Assembly: GCF_012910805.1 (NCBI RefSeq)
Contig: NZ_WTVK01000013.1
Coordinates: forward strand, 1-64,000
Direction: 5' to 3'
From: Aromatoleum evansii
GTDB taxonomy: Bacteria > Pseudomonadota > Gammaproteobacteria > Burkholderiales > Rhodocyclaceae
Length of the DNA stretch: 64,000 nucleotides
Shown: piece after piece, positions 25,957-37,582 of the stretch
Layout: every line of letters begins with the position of its first letter
Position numbering within the stretch: position 1 is the stretch's first letter
Made by a program: the position numbers and the translations under genes
The notes under the pieces: model-generated
The model's database searches: none
What the model saw: only the letters and a program-made list of their open reading frames with translations
Told to the model about the DNA's origin: nothing

Positions 25957-27336
25957 TCAGCATTCGATGACGTTCACGGCGAGGCCGCCGCGGGCGGTTT
26001 CCTTGTACTTCAACTTCATGTCGGCGCCGGTCTCGCGCATGGTCTTGATGACCTTGTCGAGCGAGACGAAATGTTTGCCGTCGCCACGCAGCGCCATGCG
26101 TGCGGCGTTGATCGCCTTGATCGAGGCCATTGCGTTGCGCTCGATGCAGGGCACCTGGACCAGACCGCCGACGGGGTCGCAGGTCAGGCCCAGGTTGTGC
26201 TCCATTCCGATCTCGGCGGCATTTTCCACCTGCTCGGGCGTTCCGCCCAGCACTTCGGCGAGCGCACCGGCCGCCATCGAGCAGGCGACGCCGACCTCGC
26301 CCTGGCAGCCGACCTCGGCGCCGGAGATCGAAGCGTTTTCTTTATAGAGGATACCGATCGCCGCAGCCGTGAGCAGGAAGCGGATGATGCCCTCCTCGCT
26401 CGCGCCGGGAATGAAGCGGCTGTAGTAGTGCATCACCGCGGGCACGATGCCGGCGGCGCCGTTGGTCGGGGCCGTGACGACGCGACCGCCGGTGGCGTTT
26501 TCCTCATTGACGGCGAGCGCGTACAGGTTCACCCAGTCCATCGTCGTGAGCGGGTCGCGAATGCTCGCCTCGGGCGTGCTGGAGAGCTTGCGGAACATCT
26601 CCGCGGCGCGGCGCTTCACCTGCAGGCCGCCCGGCATGATGCCTTCCTTCTCGCAGCCGCGGCGCACGCACAGTTGCATCACGTCCCAGATGCGCAGCAG
26701 GCCGGCGCGCGTTTCCGCGTCGGTGCGCCAGGCGCGCTCGTTTTCCAGCATCAGCTGGCTGATCGAGAGATTCTTCTCGCGGCACTGCGCGAGCAGCTCG
26801 TCGCCGCTATGGAAGGGATGCGCGAGCGGCGTGGTGTCCTCGACGATGCGGTCGGCGCCCGCGGCGCTCTCATCGACGACGAAGCCGCCACCGACCGAGT
26901 AATACACCTTGCTCACAAGCGTTTCGCCCGCCGCGTCGAAGGCCGCGATGCGCATCCCGTTGGGATGATAGGGCAGCGACTGGCGCCGGTGCATCACCAG
27001 ATGCTCGCGCTCGACGAACAGGATCGGGTGCTCGCCGGCGAGATGCAGGCGCTGCTCGCCGCGGATGCGCGCGAGCTTGCCCTCGACCAGATCGGTATCA
27101 ACCAGATCCGGCGCTTCGCCCTCGAGACCAAGGAGCACGGCCTTGTCGCTGCCATGCCCCTTGCCGGTCGCGCCCAGGGAGCCGAACAGTTCGGCCTTCA
27201 CGCTTCCGACCCGCGCGAGCAGGCCGGACTCCTTGAGGCCGGTCGCAAAGACCTGCGCCGCGCGCATCGGCCCCACGGTGTGGGAGGACGACGGCCCGAT
27301 GCCGATCTTGAACAGGTCGAAAACGCTTATGGCCAT
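25957..27336 (-). CDS. sdaA: L-serine ammonia-lyase (iron-sulfur type)
   Basis: Deaminates L-serine to pyruvate and ammonia in the cytoplasm with a 4Fe-4S cluster. The 459 residues have the single-chain layout: N-terminal beta domain opening [23 protein letters not shown] and C-terminal alpha domain with [29 protein letters not shown] and [19 protein letters not shown], whose cysteines (roughly residues 345, 387 and 398) hold the cluster. It is 6 bp from the permease gene upstream and 32 bp from gcvT downstream, so uptake, serine deamination and glycine cleavage are on one transcript. Confidence 0.96.
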   Translation of the reverse strand: MAISVFDLFKIGIGPSSSHTVGPMRAAQVFATGLKESGLLARVGSVKAELFGSLGATGKGHGSDKAVLLGLEGEAPDLVDTDLVEGKLARIRGEQRLHLAGEHPILFVEREHLVMHRRQSLPYHPNGMRIAAFDAAGETLVSKVYYSVGGGFVVDESAAGADRIVEDTTPLAHPFHSGDELLAQCREKNLSISQLMLENERAWRTDAETRAGLLRIWDVMQLCVRRGCEKEGIMPGGLQVKRRAAEMFRKLSSTPEASIRDPLTTMDWVNLYALAVNEENATGGRVVTAPTNGAAGIVPAVMHYYSRFIPGASEEGIIRFLLTAAAIGILYKENASISGAEVGCQGEVGVACSMAAGALAEVLGGTPEQVENAAEIGMEHNLGLTCDPVGGLVQVPCIERNAMASIKAINAARMALRGDGKHFVSLDKVIKTMRETGADMKLKYKETARGGLAVNVIEC

Positions 27337-27342
27337 GGCGGA

Positions 27343-28770
27343 TTACCTCGAAGTTTCGGATGCGAGCACGCCGTTTTCACTGGCGGCACGCGATTTGGAG
27401 ATCAGATAGCCCGCGGTCAGGAGAGCGAACCAGACCGGAGCGACGAACAGCGCCACGCGGGTGCCGGCGTCCATTGCCAGGAACACGACCACCAGCGCCA
27501 GGAAGGCGAGCACGAACCAGTTGGCGAACGGTGCGCCGGGCATGCGGAAGAACACCGCGGTGGCGAGCCCCTGCTTCACCGCCTGGCGGTACTTCAGGTG
27601 CGACCACACGATGATGCCCCAGGTCCACACGGCGCCGACGGTGGCGACGCTGGTGACATAGACGAAGGCTTCCTCGGGCACGACATAGTTCAGCGCGACG
27701 CCGACCAGCATGAACAGAGCGGACAACGTGATCGCGGTGGCCGGAACGTGGCTCTTGTTCACCTTGCCGAGCGGGGCCGGGGCCTGCTTGAACTGCGCGA
27801 GCGTGTAGAGCATGCGGCCGGTACTGAAGATGCCGCTGTTGCACGACGAGGCCGCCGCGGTGATGACGACGAAGTTGATGATGCCCGCCGCGGCCGGGAT
27901 GCCGATCTTCTCGAACACGGTCACGAACGGGCTCATGTTCGGGTTGAGTTCGTTCCACGGCACCAGCGACATCAGCACGATCAGCGCGCCGATGTAGAAG
28001 ATCAGGATCCGCCAGGTCACGCTGTTGGTCGCGTGCGGCAGCACCTTCTCGGGGTTCTGCGCCTCGCCCGCCGTGACGCCGATCAGCTCGACACCGGTGT
28101 AGGCGAAGCACGCGATCTGCAGGGTCAGCACCACCCCCACCATGCCCATCGGCGCGAAGCCGCCGTGCGACCACAGGTTGGAGAAGCTCGCGGTCTTGCC
28201 GAGGTCGCCCACGCCGAAGATGATGATGACGAGGCCGATGACCAGCATCGCGACGATCGTCAGCACCTTGATCAGGGCGAACCAGAATTCCATCTCGCCG
28301 AACACCTTCACGGCAATCAGGTTGGCGCCGTACAGCACGACCAGCGTGCCGAGCGCCGGGATCCACTGCGGGATGTCCGGGAACCAGTAGTGGAAGTAGA
28401 CGCCGACGGCGGTGAGTTCCGCCATGCCGGTAACGACCCAGGTGAACCAGTAGGTCCAGCCGGTAACGAAGCCCGCCCAGGGGCTCACGTACTCTTCGGC
28501 ATAGGTCGCGAACGAGCCGGCGACCGGTCGGTGGATGAGCAGTTCGCCCAGCGCACGCATGATGAAGAACACCGCCAGTCCTGCGAAGGCGTAGGTCACC
28601 AGCAGCGCGGGGCCCGCCTTGCTGATCGCCTTCGCCGAGCCGAGGAACAGACCCACACCGATCGCTCCGCCGATGGCGATGAGCTGGATGTGCCTGTCCT
28701 GGAGCCCTCGTTCGAGGTCCTTGCTTTCATGTTTCTGCTCTTCGTCGAGCATATCGCTGATACGTGTCAT
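27343..28770 (-). CDS. CycA-like amino acid permease (D-serine/D-alanine/glycine type)
   Basis: Proton-coupled inner-membrane amino-acid permease of the APC/AAT family. The 475 residues contain 12 hydrophobic segments, and the N-terminus RHIQLIAIGGAIGVGLFLGS, PWAGFVTGWTYWFTWVVTGMA and INFVVITAAASSCNSGIFSTGRML closely follow the E. coli CycA pattern, which carries glycine, D-alanine and D-serine. A GGAAGGA sequence precedes the ATG at 28770. Being first in the sdaA-gcvT unit, glycine or serine is the likely substrate. ProY- and AnsP-type permeases are related alternatives. Confidence 0.88.
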   Translation of the reverse strand: MTRISDMLDEEQKHESKDLERGLQDRHIQLIAIGGAIGVGLFLGSAKAISKAGPALLVTYAFAGLAVFFIMRALGELLIHRPVAGSFATYAEEYVSPWAGFVTGWTYWFTWVVTGMAELTAVGVYFHYWFPDIPQWIPALGTLVVLYGANLIAVKVFGEMEFWFALIKVLTIVAMLVIGLVIIIFGVGDLGKTASFSNLWSHGGFAPMGMVGVVLTLQIACFAYTGVELIGVTAGEAQNPEKVLPHATNSVTWRILIFYIGALIVLMSLVPWNELNPNMSPFVTVFEKIGIPAAAGIINFVVITAAASSCNSGIFSTGRMLYTLAQFKQAPAPLGKVNKSHVPATAITLSALFMLVGVALNYVVPEEAFVYVTSVATVGAVWTWGIIVWSHLKYRQAVKQGLATAVFFRMPGAPFANWFVLAFLALVVVFLAMDAGTRVALFVAPVWFALLTAGYLISKSRAASENGVLASETSR

Positions 28771-28816
28771 CCTTCCTTCCTCGGTTGATTCAACGGTCTC
28801 TCTCTGGCGTTGGAAG

Positions 28817-28836
28817 GCGGCGCCCGCAGGCGCCGC
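28817..28836. repeat. GC-rich hairpin between glyA and the CycA-like permease gene
   Basis: GCGGCGCC and its complement form an 8-bp stem with loop CGCA. A T7 run follows on the plus strand only, whereas the flanking genes are on the minus strand, so on the transcribed strand the A-run precedes the stem. It could still pause transcription or stabilise mRNA between glyA and the permease gene. Confidence 0.5.
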
Positions 28837-28859
28837 GTACTGCTTTTTTTATTTGCCGA

Positions 28860-30113
28860 TTACTTGCCGTAGACCGGGAAGCGGGCGCACAGAGCGGACA
28901 CCTTCGCGCGCACGGCCTCGATGACTGCCGGGTTCTCGACGTCGTCGAGGACGTCGCAGATCCAGCCGGCCAGCTCCGTGACCTCGGCGATGCCGAAGCC
29001 GCGGGTGGTCGCCGCCGGGGTACCGATGCGGATGCCGCTGGTGACGAAAGGCGACTGCGGATCGTTGGGCACGGTGTTCTTGTTCACCGTGATGTGGGCC
29101 GCGCCGAGCGCCGCGTCGGCAGCCTTGCCGGTGATGCCCTTGGCGATCAGGTCGACCAGGAAGAGGTGGTCGTCGGTGCCGCCCGACACGATCTTGTAGC
29201 CGCGCTCCACGAACACCCCGGCCATCGCGCGCGCATTGGCGAGCACCTGCCTCTGGTATTCCTTGAAGGAGGGATCCAGCGCTTCCTTGAAGGCGACGGC
29301 CTTGGCCGCGATCACGTGCATCAGCGGGCCGCCCTGGGTGCCGGGGAAAACCATCGAGGCGATCTTCTTCTCGATGTCCGCATTGGCGCGACCGAGGATG
29401 ATGCCGCCGCGCGGGCCGCGCAGGGTCTTGTGGGTGGTGCTGGTGACGATGTCCGCGAAGGGCACCGGGCTGGGGTACAGGCCCGCGGCGACGAGGCCGG
29501 CGACGTGCGCCATGTCGACGAACAGCAGCGCGCCGACCTTGTCCGCGATCGCGCGGAAGCGCGGGAAGTCGAGGTGGCGGGCATAGGCCGAGAAGCCGGC
29601 GACGATCATCTTCGGCTTGCACTCGACGGCGAGCGCCTCGAGCGCGTCATAGTCGATCACGCCGTCGTCGGTGACGCCGTACTGCACGGCGTTGAACACC
29701 TTGCCGGAGAAGTTCACCTTCGCGCCGTGCGTAAGATGGCCGCCGTGCGCGAGGCTCATGCCGAGGATGGTGTCGCCCGGCTGCAGCAGCGCGAAATACA
29801 CGGCGGCGTTGGCCTGCGAACCGGAATGCGGCTGCACGTTCACCCAATCCGCGCCGAACAGCTGCTTGGCGCGGTCGATGGCGAGCTGTTCGACGACGTC
29901 GACATGCTCGCAGCCGCCGTAGTAGCGCTTGCCCGGATAGCCTTCCGCGTACTTGTTGGTGAGCACCGTGCCTTGCGCCTGCATCACGCGCGGGCTGGCA
30001 TAGTTCTCGGACGCGATCAGCTCGATGTGATCTTCCTGGCGGTGGCGCTCGGACTCGATGGCACCCCACAGGTCAGGGTCGAAGCCGGCGATCTGCATTT
30101 GCTTGTCGAACAT
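28860..30113 (-). CDS. glyA: Serine hydroxymethyltransferase
   Basis: PLP enzyme interconverting serine plus tetrahydrofolate with glycine plus methylene-tetrahydrofolate. The 417 residues match GlyA in full: [51 protein letters not shown] and the PLP-lysine motif [12 protein letters not shown] with Lys229. It lies 35 bp downstream of the Na+/alanine-glycine symporter gene. In this island it would couple glycine-derived C1 units to serine, which SdaA then removes as pyruvate. The genome may carry another glyA elsewhere; that cannot be seen here. Confidence 0.96.
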   Translation of the reverse strand: MFDKQMQIAGFDPDLWGAIESERHRQEDHIELIASENYASPRVMQAQGTVLTNKYAEGYPGKRYYGGCEHVDVVEQLAIDRAKQLFGADWVNVQPHSGSQANAAVYFALLQPGDTILGMSLAHGGHLTHGAKVNFSGKVFNAVQYGVTDDGVIDYDALEALAVECKPKMIVAGFSAYARHLDFPRFRAIADKVGALLFVDMAHVAGLVAAGLYPSPVPFADIVTSTTHKTLRGPRGGIILGRANADIEKKIASMVFPGTQGGPLMHVIAAKAVAFKEALDPSFKEYQRQVLANARAMAGVFVERGYKIVSGGTDDHLFLVDLIAKGITGKAADAALGAAHITVNKNTVPNDPQSPFVTSGIRIGTPAATTRGFGIAEVTELAGWICDVLDDVENPAVIEAVRAKVSALCARFPVYGK

Positions 30114-30148
30114 CTAGGTACTCCGGATTGGGTTGTCGGACTGGGATG

Positions 30149-31549
30149 TCAGTGCGTCGCCCGCGCCGCGGACACTGACGGGTTTTCGGATTGCTGCATC
30201 TCACCGCGCTGTTCGGCGAAATACTCGCGCGTCAGCTTGACGATCACCGGCGAGAGCAGCAGCAGGGAAATCAGGTTGGGGATGGCCATCAGCGCGTTCA
30301 GCGTGTCCGCCACCAGCCAGGCGAAATCGAGGCTCAGCACCGCGCCGAAATACACTGCGACGGTCCACAGGATGCGGAAGGGCTTCTCGGACGCGGTGCC
30401 GAGCAGGAATTCCCAGCACTTCTCGCCGTAGTAGGCCCAGCCGAGGATGGTGGTGAAGGCGAACACCGCAAGCGATGCCGCGAGCAGGTACTTGCCGACA
30501 CCGGGCATCGCCGCCTCGAAGGCCGCCGAGCTCAGCACCGCGCCGGTCGCACCCGAATCCCACACGCCGCTGACCATGATCGCCAGGCCGGTCATCGTGC
30601 ACACGATGATGGTGTCGATGAAGGTGCCCATCATGCCGATCAGGCCCGAGAACACGGGGTTGCTGGTGGCGCCTGCGGCCTGCGCGATGCCGGCAGTACC
30701 GAGGCCCGCCTCGTTCGAGAAGATGCCGCGCGCCACACCCTTCTGGATCGCCAGCATCACGCTCGCGCCGACGAAGCCGCCGGTGGCCGCGGTGGGGCTG
30801 AAAGCTTGCCTGAAGATGGTCGCCAGGGCATCGGGGATGCGGTCGGCGAAGACGAACAGGATGACCGCGACGCAGCCGATGTAGGCGATGCACATGAAGG
30901 GCACCAGCCATTCGGCCACGGCACCGATGCGCTTGATGCCGCCCAGCACGACGGCGCCGGTGAGCACGACCAGAACCACGCCGGTGATCCAGGTTTCCAC
31001 GCCGAAGGCGTTGTGCACCGCGCTGGCGATGCCGTTGGCCTGGACCATGTTGCCGATGCCGAAGCCCGCGAGGCCGCCGAAGATCGCGAAGGCGGTGCCG
31101 AGCCAGTGCCAGTGCTTCGCAAGGCCGTTCTTGATCGCGTACATCGGGCCGCCGGCGTGCTCGCCCTTGTCGTCCACCTCGCGGTACTTCACCGCGAGCA
31201 CGACTTCGCTGTACTTGGTGGCCATGCCGACGAGCGCCGTCATCCACATCCAGAACAGGGCGCCGGGCCCCCCGATCGCGATCGCCGAGGCGACGCCGGC
31301 GATGTTGCCGGTGCCGACGGTGGCAGAAAGCGCCGTCATCAGCGCGGCAAAGGGTGAAATTTCGCCTTCGGCCTTGGCGCCGGGCGTGCGGCTCCGCCAG
31401 ATCATGCGAAAGCCGTAGGGAATCTTGAAGATCGGCATGAAGCCGAGTCGAAGCTGCAGATACAGACCGGTACCCAGGATCAGGACGATCATGGGGACGC
31501 CCCAGACGAGGTCGTTCAGGGCCGTGAAGAGCTGGTTCAGGAACTGCAT
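30149..31549 (-). CDS. Sodium:alanine/glycine symporter (AGCS family)
   Basis: Inner-membrane Na+-coupled carrier for alanine and glycine. The 466 residues contain 10-11 hydrophobic segments and the AGCS signatures TALSATVGTGNIAGVASAI near residue 75, GGPMYAIKNGL, and the FSNEAGLGTAGIAQAAG block near residue 290. It starts at ATG 31549 and is cotranscribed with glyA. Its position supports glycine as the physiological substrate; it is a second transporter besides the CycA-like permease in the same island. Confidence 0.93.
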   Translation of the reverse strand: MQFLNQLFTALNDLVWGVPMIVLILGTGLYLQLRLGFMPIFKIPYGFRMIWRSRTPGAKAEGEISPFAALMTALSATVGTGNIAGVASAIAIGGPGALFWMWMTALVGMATKYSEVVLAVKYREVDDKGEHAGGPMYAIKNGLAKHWHWLGTAFAIFGGLAGFGIGNMVQANGIASAVHNAFGVETWITGVVLVVLTGAVVLGGIKRIGAVAEWLVPFMCIAYIGCVAVILFVFADRIPDALATIFRQAFSPTAATGGFVGASVMLAIQKGVARGIFSNEAGLGTAGIAQAAGATSNPVFSGLIGMMGTFIDTIIVCTMTGLAIMVSGVWDSGATGAVLSSAAFEAAMPGVGKYLLAASLAVFAFTTILGWAYYGEKCWEFLLGTASEKPFRILWTVAVYFGAVLSLDFAWLVADTLNALMAIPNLISLLLLSPVIVKLTREYFAEQRGEMQQSENPSVSAARATH

Positions 31550-31701
31550 GAGGTTGTCTCCGTCATACTTCTAGTTTTGATCGGAGACCGGACACGGCGG
31601 ATTTTCCCGCTCCTTTTGATGCCCGGCCCCGGTGGATGCGCCCGCCTCGCGAAATTGCGGCGAAATCCTCCCCGGGCGGGGCCTCAAGAGGCCCTGCCGG
31701 A

Positions 31702-31728
31702 GCCCTGAGACAAGCTCAGGGCGAACGG
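31702..31728. repeat. REP-like half element related to 24691-24750
   Basis: GCCCTGAG-ACAAG-CTCAGGGC forms an 8-bp stem and is followed by GAACGG; its reverse complement reads CCGTTCGCCCTGAGCTTGTC, the same motif as in the repeat at 24691. It lies between the GcvR-like gene and the alanine/glycine symporter gene. Confidence 0.7.
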
Positions 31729-31768
31729 GGAATTGGAACTGCCGTCTGGATCGGCGGGCGGTACTGCG

Positions 31769-32296
31769 TCAGTTGGCAGCCTCGCCCTCCAGGTTGAGAT
31801 CCACCATCAGCTCGTTCGCCAGCGTTTCCAGCTCCGCCTTCAGGCTTGCGGGCTCGACGGACGCCGGCACTTGCACCTCGATGCTGGCGCGGAACAGCGG
31901 TTCGCCGCTGAAGGAGGCGTTCTCGCACGCGGTTTCCAGCTTGCTGATGCTGGCGCCGTGGCGCGCCAGCGCGGCCGAGATCTCGCGCACGATGCCGGGG
32001 CGGTCGTGGCCGACCAGCGTCAGCTTCGTGACGCGCAGCGCGGGAGCGGAGGCCGCGACGCCGCGCTCGATCGTCAGGCGCAGGCCTTCCACTTCGAGCT
32101 CGCCCAACGCTGCCTCGAGCTTGCCGGCATCGGCTTCGGCAATTTCCAGCCGCACGATGCCCGCAAACTTGCCGGCGAGCTGCGCCATGCTGCTCTCCAG
32201 CCAGTTCGCGCCGCAGTCGGCGGCGCACTCGGCCAGCGCGTTGACGAGACCGGGACGATCAGCGCCGATCAGGGTGACAACAAGGGATGCGTTCAT
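31769..32296 (-). CDS. GcvR-like double-ACT regulatory protein
   Basis: A 175-residue protein made of two ACT domains (about 1-80 and 88-165), each opening with the family's LVVTLIGADRPGLVNAL and LTLVGHDRPGIVREISAAL pattern. GcvR of enterobacteria has this architecture and antagonises the activator GcvA when glycine is low. The ATG at 32296 has GAGGAGAG spaced 8 nt and follows the gcvP stop by 13 bp. No GcvA-type LysR is adjacent (the nearest is LrhA-like), so its partner here is unclear; glycine sensing is inferred from context. Confidence 0.82.
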   Translation of the reverse strand: MNASLVVTLIGADRPGLVNALAECAADCGANWLESSMAQLAGKFAGIVRLEIAEADAGKLEAALGELEVEGLRLTIERGVAASAPALRVTKLTLVGHDRPGIVREISAALARHGASISKLETACENASFSGEPLFRASIEVQVPASVEPASLKAELETLANELMVDLNLEGEAAN

Positions 32297-32309
32297 GTCA
32301 GCTCTCTCC

Positions 32310-35192
<2,883 letters not shown>

Positions 35193-35222
35193 GGCTTGGG
35201 CTGGTTTCCGGAAGAAGGTCGA

Positions 35223-35591
35223 TCAGGCAGTCAGCTTGTCGTAGGCGGCCTGGTCGAGCAGCCCGGCAAGCGCGGACGGATCGTCGAGGCGGACGCGGAT
35301 GAACCAGCCTGCACCCATCGGATCTTCATTGACGGTCGCGGGCGCATCGGCCAGTGCGCCGTTGACTTCGACGATCGTGCCGGCCAGCGGCATCTTCAGT
35401 TCGCCGGCAGCCTTCACCGACTCGATGACCGCGGCTTCATCGCCCGCCGCAAAGCTCGCGCCGACGTCCGGCAGCTGCACGAAAACGATGTCGCCCAGCG
35501 CGTTCTGAGCATAGTCGGTGATGCCAACCGTCGCGACGTCGCCCTCGACGCTCAGCCACTCGTGGTCTTCGGTGAATTTGATCGTGCTCAT
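35223..35591 (-). CDS. gcvH: Glycine cleavage system H protein
   Basis: Lipoyl carrier protein of the glycine cleavage system. The 122 residues give the standard H-protein length; EDHEWLSVEGDVATVGITDYAQNALGDIVF-type sequence opens the fold and ESVKAAGELKMPLAG contains the lipoylated Lys60. The ATG at 35591 is preceded by AGGAGAC. It is first in a gcvH-gcvP-gcvR unit, divergent from a LysR gene. Confidence 0.97.
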   Translation of the reverse strand: MSTIKFTEDHEWLSVEGDVATVGITDYAQNALGDIVFVQLPDVGASFAAGDEAAVIESVKAAGELKMPLAGTIVEVNGALADAPATVNEDPMGAGWFIRVRLDDPSALAGLLDQAAYDKLTA

Positions 35592-35610
35592 GGTGTCTCC
35601 TGGTTGCGTG

Positions 35611-35629
35611 TTGATTGATACAAACTCAA
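35611..35629. promoter_or_regulatory. Candidate LysR binding site TTGA-N11-TCAA
   Basis: TTGATTGATACAAACTCAA has a TTGA/TCAA dyad with an 11-bp spacer, the classical LysR-type T-N11-A arrangement, lying between the divergent gcvH and LysR starts and overlapping the proposed gcvH -10 element, so binding here would probably repress gcvH. Confidence 0.4.
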
Positions 35630-35656
35630 GTTAGGTTACGGAGCGCATGGTATCAA
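35628..35656 (-). promoter_or_regulatory. Candidate sigma70 promoter for gcvH
   Basis: On the minus strand TTGATA and TAACTT are separated by exactly 17 bp, ending 37 bp before the gcvH start. Both boxes are 4/6 matches or better to consensus. Confidence 0.4.
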
Positions 35657-35660
35657 TGTG

Positions 35661-35689
35661 TTGACATGAGCGAATTTGATAGTTGAAAT
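35661..35689 (+). promoter_or_regulatory. Candidate sigma70 promoter for the LrhA-like LysR gene
   Basis: TTGACA (perfect -35) and TGAAAT are separated by 17 bp, 33 bp before the ATG of the LysR gene at 35723. Confidence 0.5.
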
Positions 35690-35722
35690 GAAATCATTGA
35701 TGCCATTAATGGTCCGTACACG

Positions 35723-36637
35723 ATGCAAAACATCCCTACCGAGCTGCTGCGCACCTTCGTGAAGGCTGTCGAAACGGGCAGCTTCACCCGTGCCGGCGAA
35801 ATCGTCGGACGCACGCAGTCGGCCGTGAGCCTGCAGATCCGGCGCCTGGAAGAGCTGCTGGACGCACCGCTGTTCGTGCGTGGCACGCACCGCGTCAAGC
35901 TCACCGAGGAAGGGACGACGCTGGTGAGTTACGCGCGGCGCATGCTCGCGCTCAACGACGAGGCCGTGAGCAGCCTGCGCCGGCCCAAGGTGGCGGGCAG
36001 CGTGCGGCTGGGCGCGCCGCACGAATACACCGCCTCGCTGCTGCCGGTGATCCTCGGGAAATTCGCGCAGTCGCACCCGGGCGTGATGCTCGAGGTCACC
36101 TGCGACCTCAGCAAGAACCTGCTTGCCCGGCAGGAGAAAGGCGAATTCGATCTCGTCATCGCCCTGCACGACGACCCGGACGAGCGTGGCGGCTCCAAGG
36201 TGCTCACCGAATCGCTGGTGTGGATCACCAGCCCCGACCACGAACGCCACACGCAGCGGCCGCTGTCGCTGGTCGTCGCCCCGCCGCCGTGCATCTACCG
36301 CAGCCGCGTGCTGCAGATGCTCGGTCGCCAGCAGCGGCCGTGGCGCATCGCCTATATGAGCTCCAGCTACAGCGGCATCATCGCCGCGGTGCGCGCCGGC
36401 CTCGGCGTGACCCTGCTCGCCGGCAGCACCGTGCCCCAAGGCGTGCGGGCACTGGGCGAGCGCGACGGCTTCCCCGCGATGGGGCAACTGGACGTACGGC
36501 TGTACGAGCGGCGGGAAAGCGTCACCGAGGCGGTGCGCTGCCTCGCCGACTACATCACGAGCAGCTTCGCCTCGTCGGATGCCACGCTGGCCGGGGCTAC
36601 GGCACCGTCTTCAGGCGCGCAGCTGGCGGGCGAATAG
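35723..36637 (+). CDS. LysR-family regulator, LrhA/HexA-like, divergent from gcvH
   Basis: A 304-residue LysR regulator with N-terminal HTH (LLRTFVKAVETGSFTRAGEIVGRTQSAVSLQIRRLEEL) and an effector domain. The TQSAVS-QIRRLEELL core and the ARRMLALNDEA linker are closest to the LrhA/HexA branch rather than to GcvA, which normally controls glycine cleavage. Divergence from gcvH makes regulation of the glycine island likely, with glycine or a derivative as possible effector (inference). Its 3' end overlaps the convergent neighbouring LysR gene by 27 bp. Confidence 0.85.
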   Translation: MQNIPTELLRTFVKAVETGSFTRAGEIVGRTQSAVSLQIRRLEELLDAPLFVRGTHRVKLTEEGTTLVSYARRMLALNDEAVSSLRRPKVAGSVRLGAPHEYTASLLPVILGKFAQSHPGVMLEVTCDLSKNLLARQEKGEFDLVIALHDDPDERGGSKVLTESLVWITSPDHERHTQRPLSLVVAPPPCIYRSRVLQMLGRQQRPWRIAYMSSSYSGIIAAVRAGLGVTLLAGSTVPQGVRALGERDGFPAMGQLDVRLYERRESVTEAVRCLADYITSSFASSDATLAGATAPSSGAQLAGE

Positions 36638-37501
36638 CGCCGCCAGCGGCCGGGCGGCCACGCTCAGCGGCACCCCGCGCAGGCTCAGGATGCCGAGCGA
36701 CATCGGCGGCGGCAGCGGTTCGACGGCGAACTCCTGCAGCCCGACGCCGAAGATCGGATCGCGTATCAGCACGGTCGGGCCGAAGCCGATGTGGTCGGTG
36801 CGCCGCATGAGCTCCAGCATCAGCGTCGGCGAAGCGCAGCGCACGGTGCTGTCCGGCACGTCGATGCCGTTGGCCATCAGCCAGTTCACGAGGTGGCTGC
36901 CCTGGCTCGCCCCGGTCAGGTTCAGCACCCAGCTTGCGCCCTTGAGCTCCGCCCAGGTCCGTGCCGCGGCCAGCGGATGCCCGATGCGGCCCGCGGGCGA
37001 GGCCGGGATCTGCGCCAGTGGCTCGAAATCCACTTCATAGGGAAGATCCTGCGCATTGGCGAGCGCCACGGCGAAATCCAGGCGCCCTTCGATGATGCCG
37101 GGGACCACGTTGGTCAGCAGCCCCTCCTCCAGGCTCAGCGCGGCGTCCGGCTGGATGCGGCGGAATTCCGCCAACACGCGCGGCAGCACCGTCGCCGCGA
37201 CGAGCGGCGTCAGCGCGACGGCGATGCGCGCGCCCGCCCCGCCGCGCAGCAGGCGCACCTCCTCGCGCGCCTTCTCCAGCGTTGCCAGCGCGAGACGCGC
37301 ACGCGCGAGCAGCGCCTGGCCGGCAGGCGTGAACACCACGCCCTTGTAGCTGCGCGTCAGCAGCTCCGCCCCCACGTCTTCCTCCAGCTCGCGCAGCGCC
37401 TTCGTCAGCGCACTCTGGCTGAGATGCATCGCCCGCGCCGCCGCCCGGATCGAGCCGGCATCGGCAACCTGCACGAGCGCCTTCAGTTGATGGTCCTTCA
37501 T
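36611..37501 (-). CDS. LysR-family regulator, AbgR/TcuR-like, divergent from the M20 hydrolase
   Basis: A 296-residue LysR regulator beginning MKDHQLKALVQVADAGSIRAAARAMHLSQSALTKALRELE, with an effector domain from about residue 90. The SIR-AAR-LSQ-ALTKA-RELE core resembles E. coli AbgR, which regulates an M20 aminobenzoyl-glutamate hydrolase. The ATG at 37501 is the standard LysR N-terminus; longer upstream open sequence is non-conserved. It is divergent from an M20 amidohydrolase gene and a transporter, which are its probable targets. It overlaps the preceding LysR gene tail to tail by 27 bp. Confidence 0.85.
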   Translation of the reverse strand: MKDHQLKALVQVADAGSIRAAARAMHLSQSALTKALRELEEDVGAELLTRSYKGVVFTPAGQALLARARLALATLEKAREEVRLLRGGAGARIAVALTPLVAATVLPRVLAEFRRIQPDAALSLEEGLLTNVVPGIIEGRLDFAVALANAQDLPYEVDFEPLAQIPASPAGRIGHPLAAARTWAELKGASWVLNLTGASQGSHLVNWLMANGIDVPDSTVRCASPTLMLELMRRTDHIGFGPTVLIRDPIFGVGLQEFAVEPLPPPMSLGILSLRGVPLSVAARPLAALFARQLRA

Positions 37502-37582
37502 CGCGGTCAGTGAACACGTTTGGTTGTCACCCCGGAAAAAGTACCGCCTTCCGCGATCGTTAGCAAATTCTATTATCAATCC

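Noticed and set aside
28817-28850. Hairpin followed by a T7 run that looks like an intrinsic terminator
   Set aside because: The T-run follows the stem only on the plus strand, and no plus-strand gene ends here; both flanking genes are on the minus strand.
35592-35722. Possible glycine riboswitch before gcvH
   Set aside because: The gcvH leader is too short (about 40-60 nt from the proposed promoter) and lacks the paired aptamer structure of glycine riboswitches.
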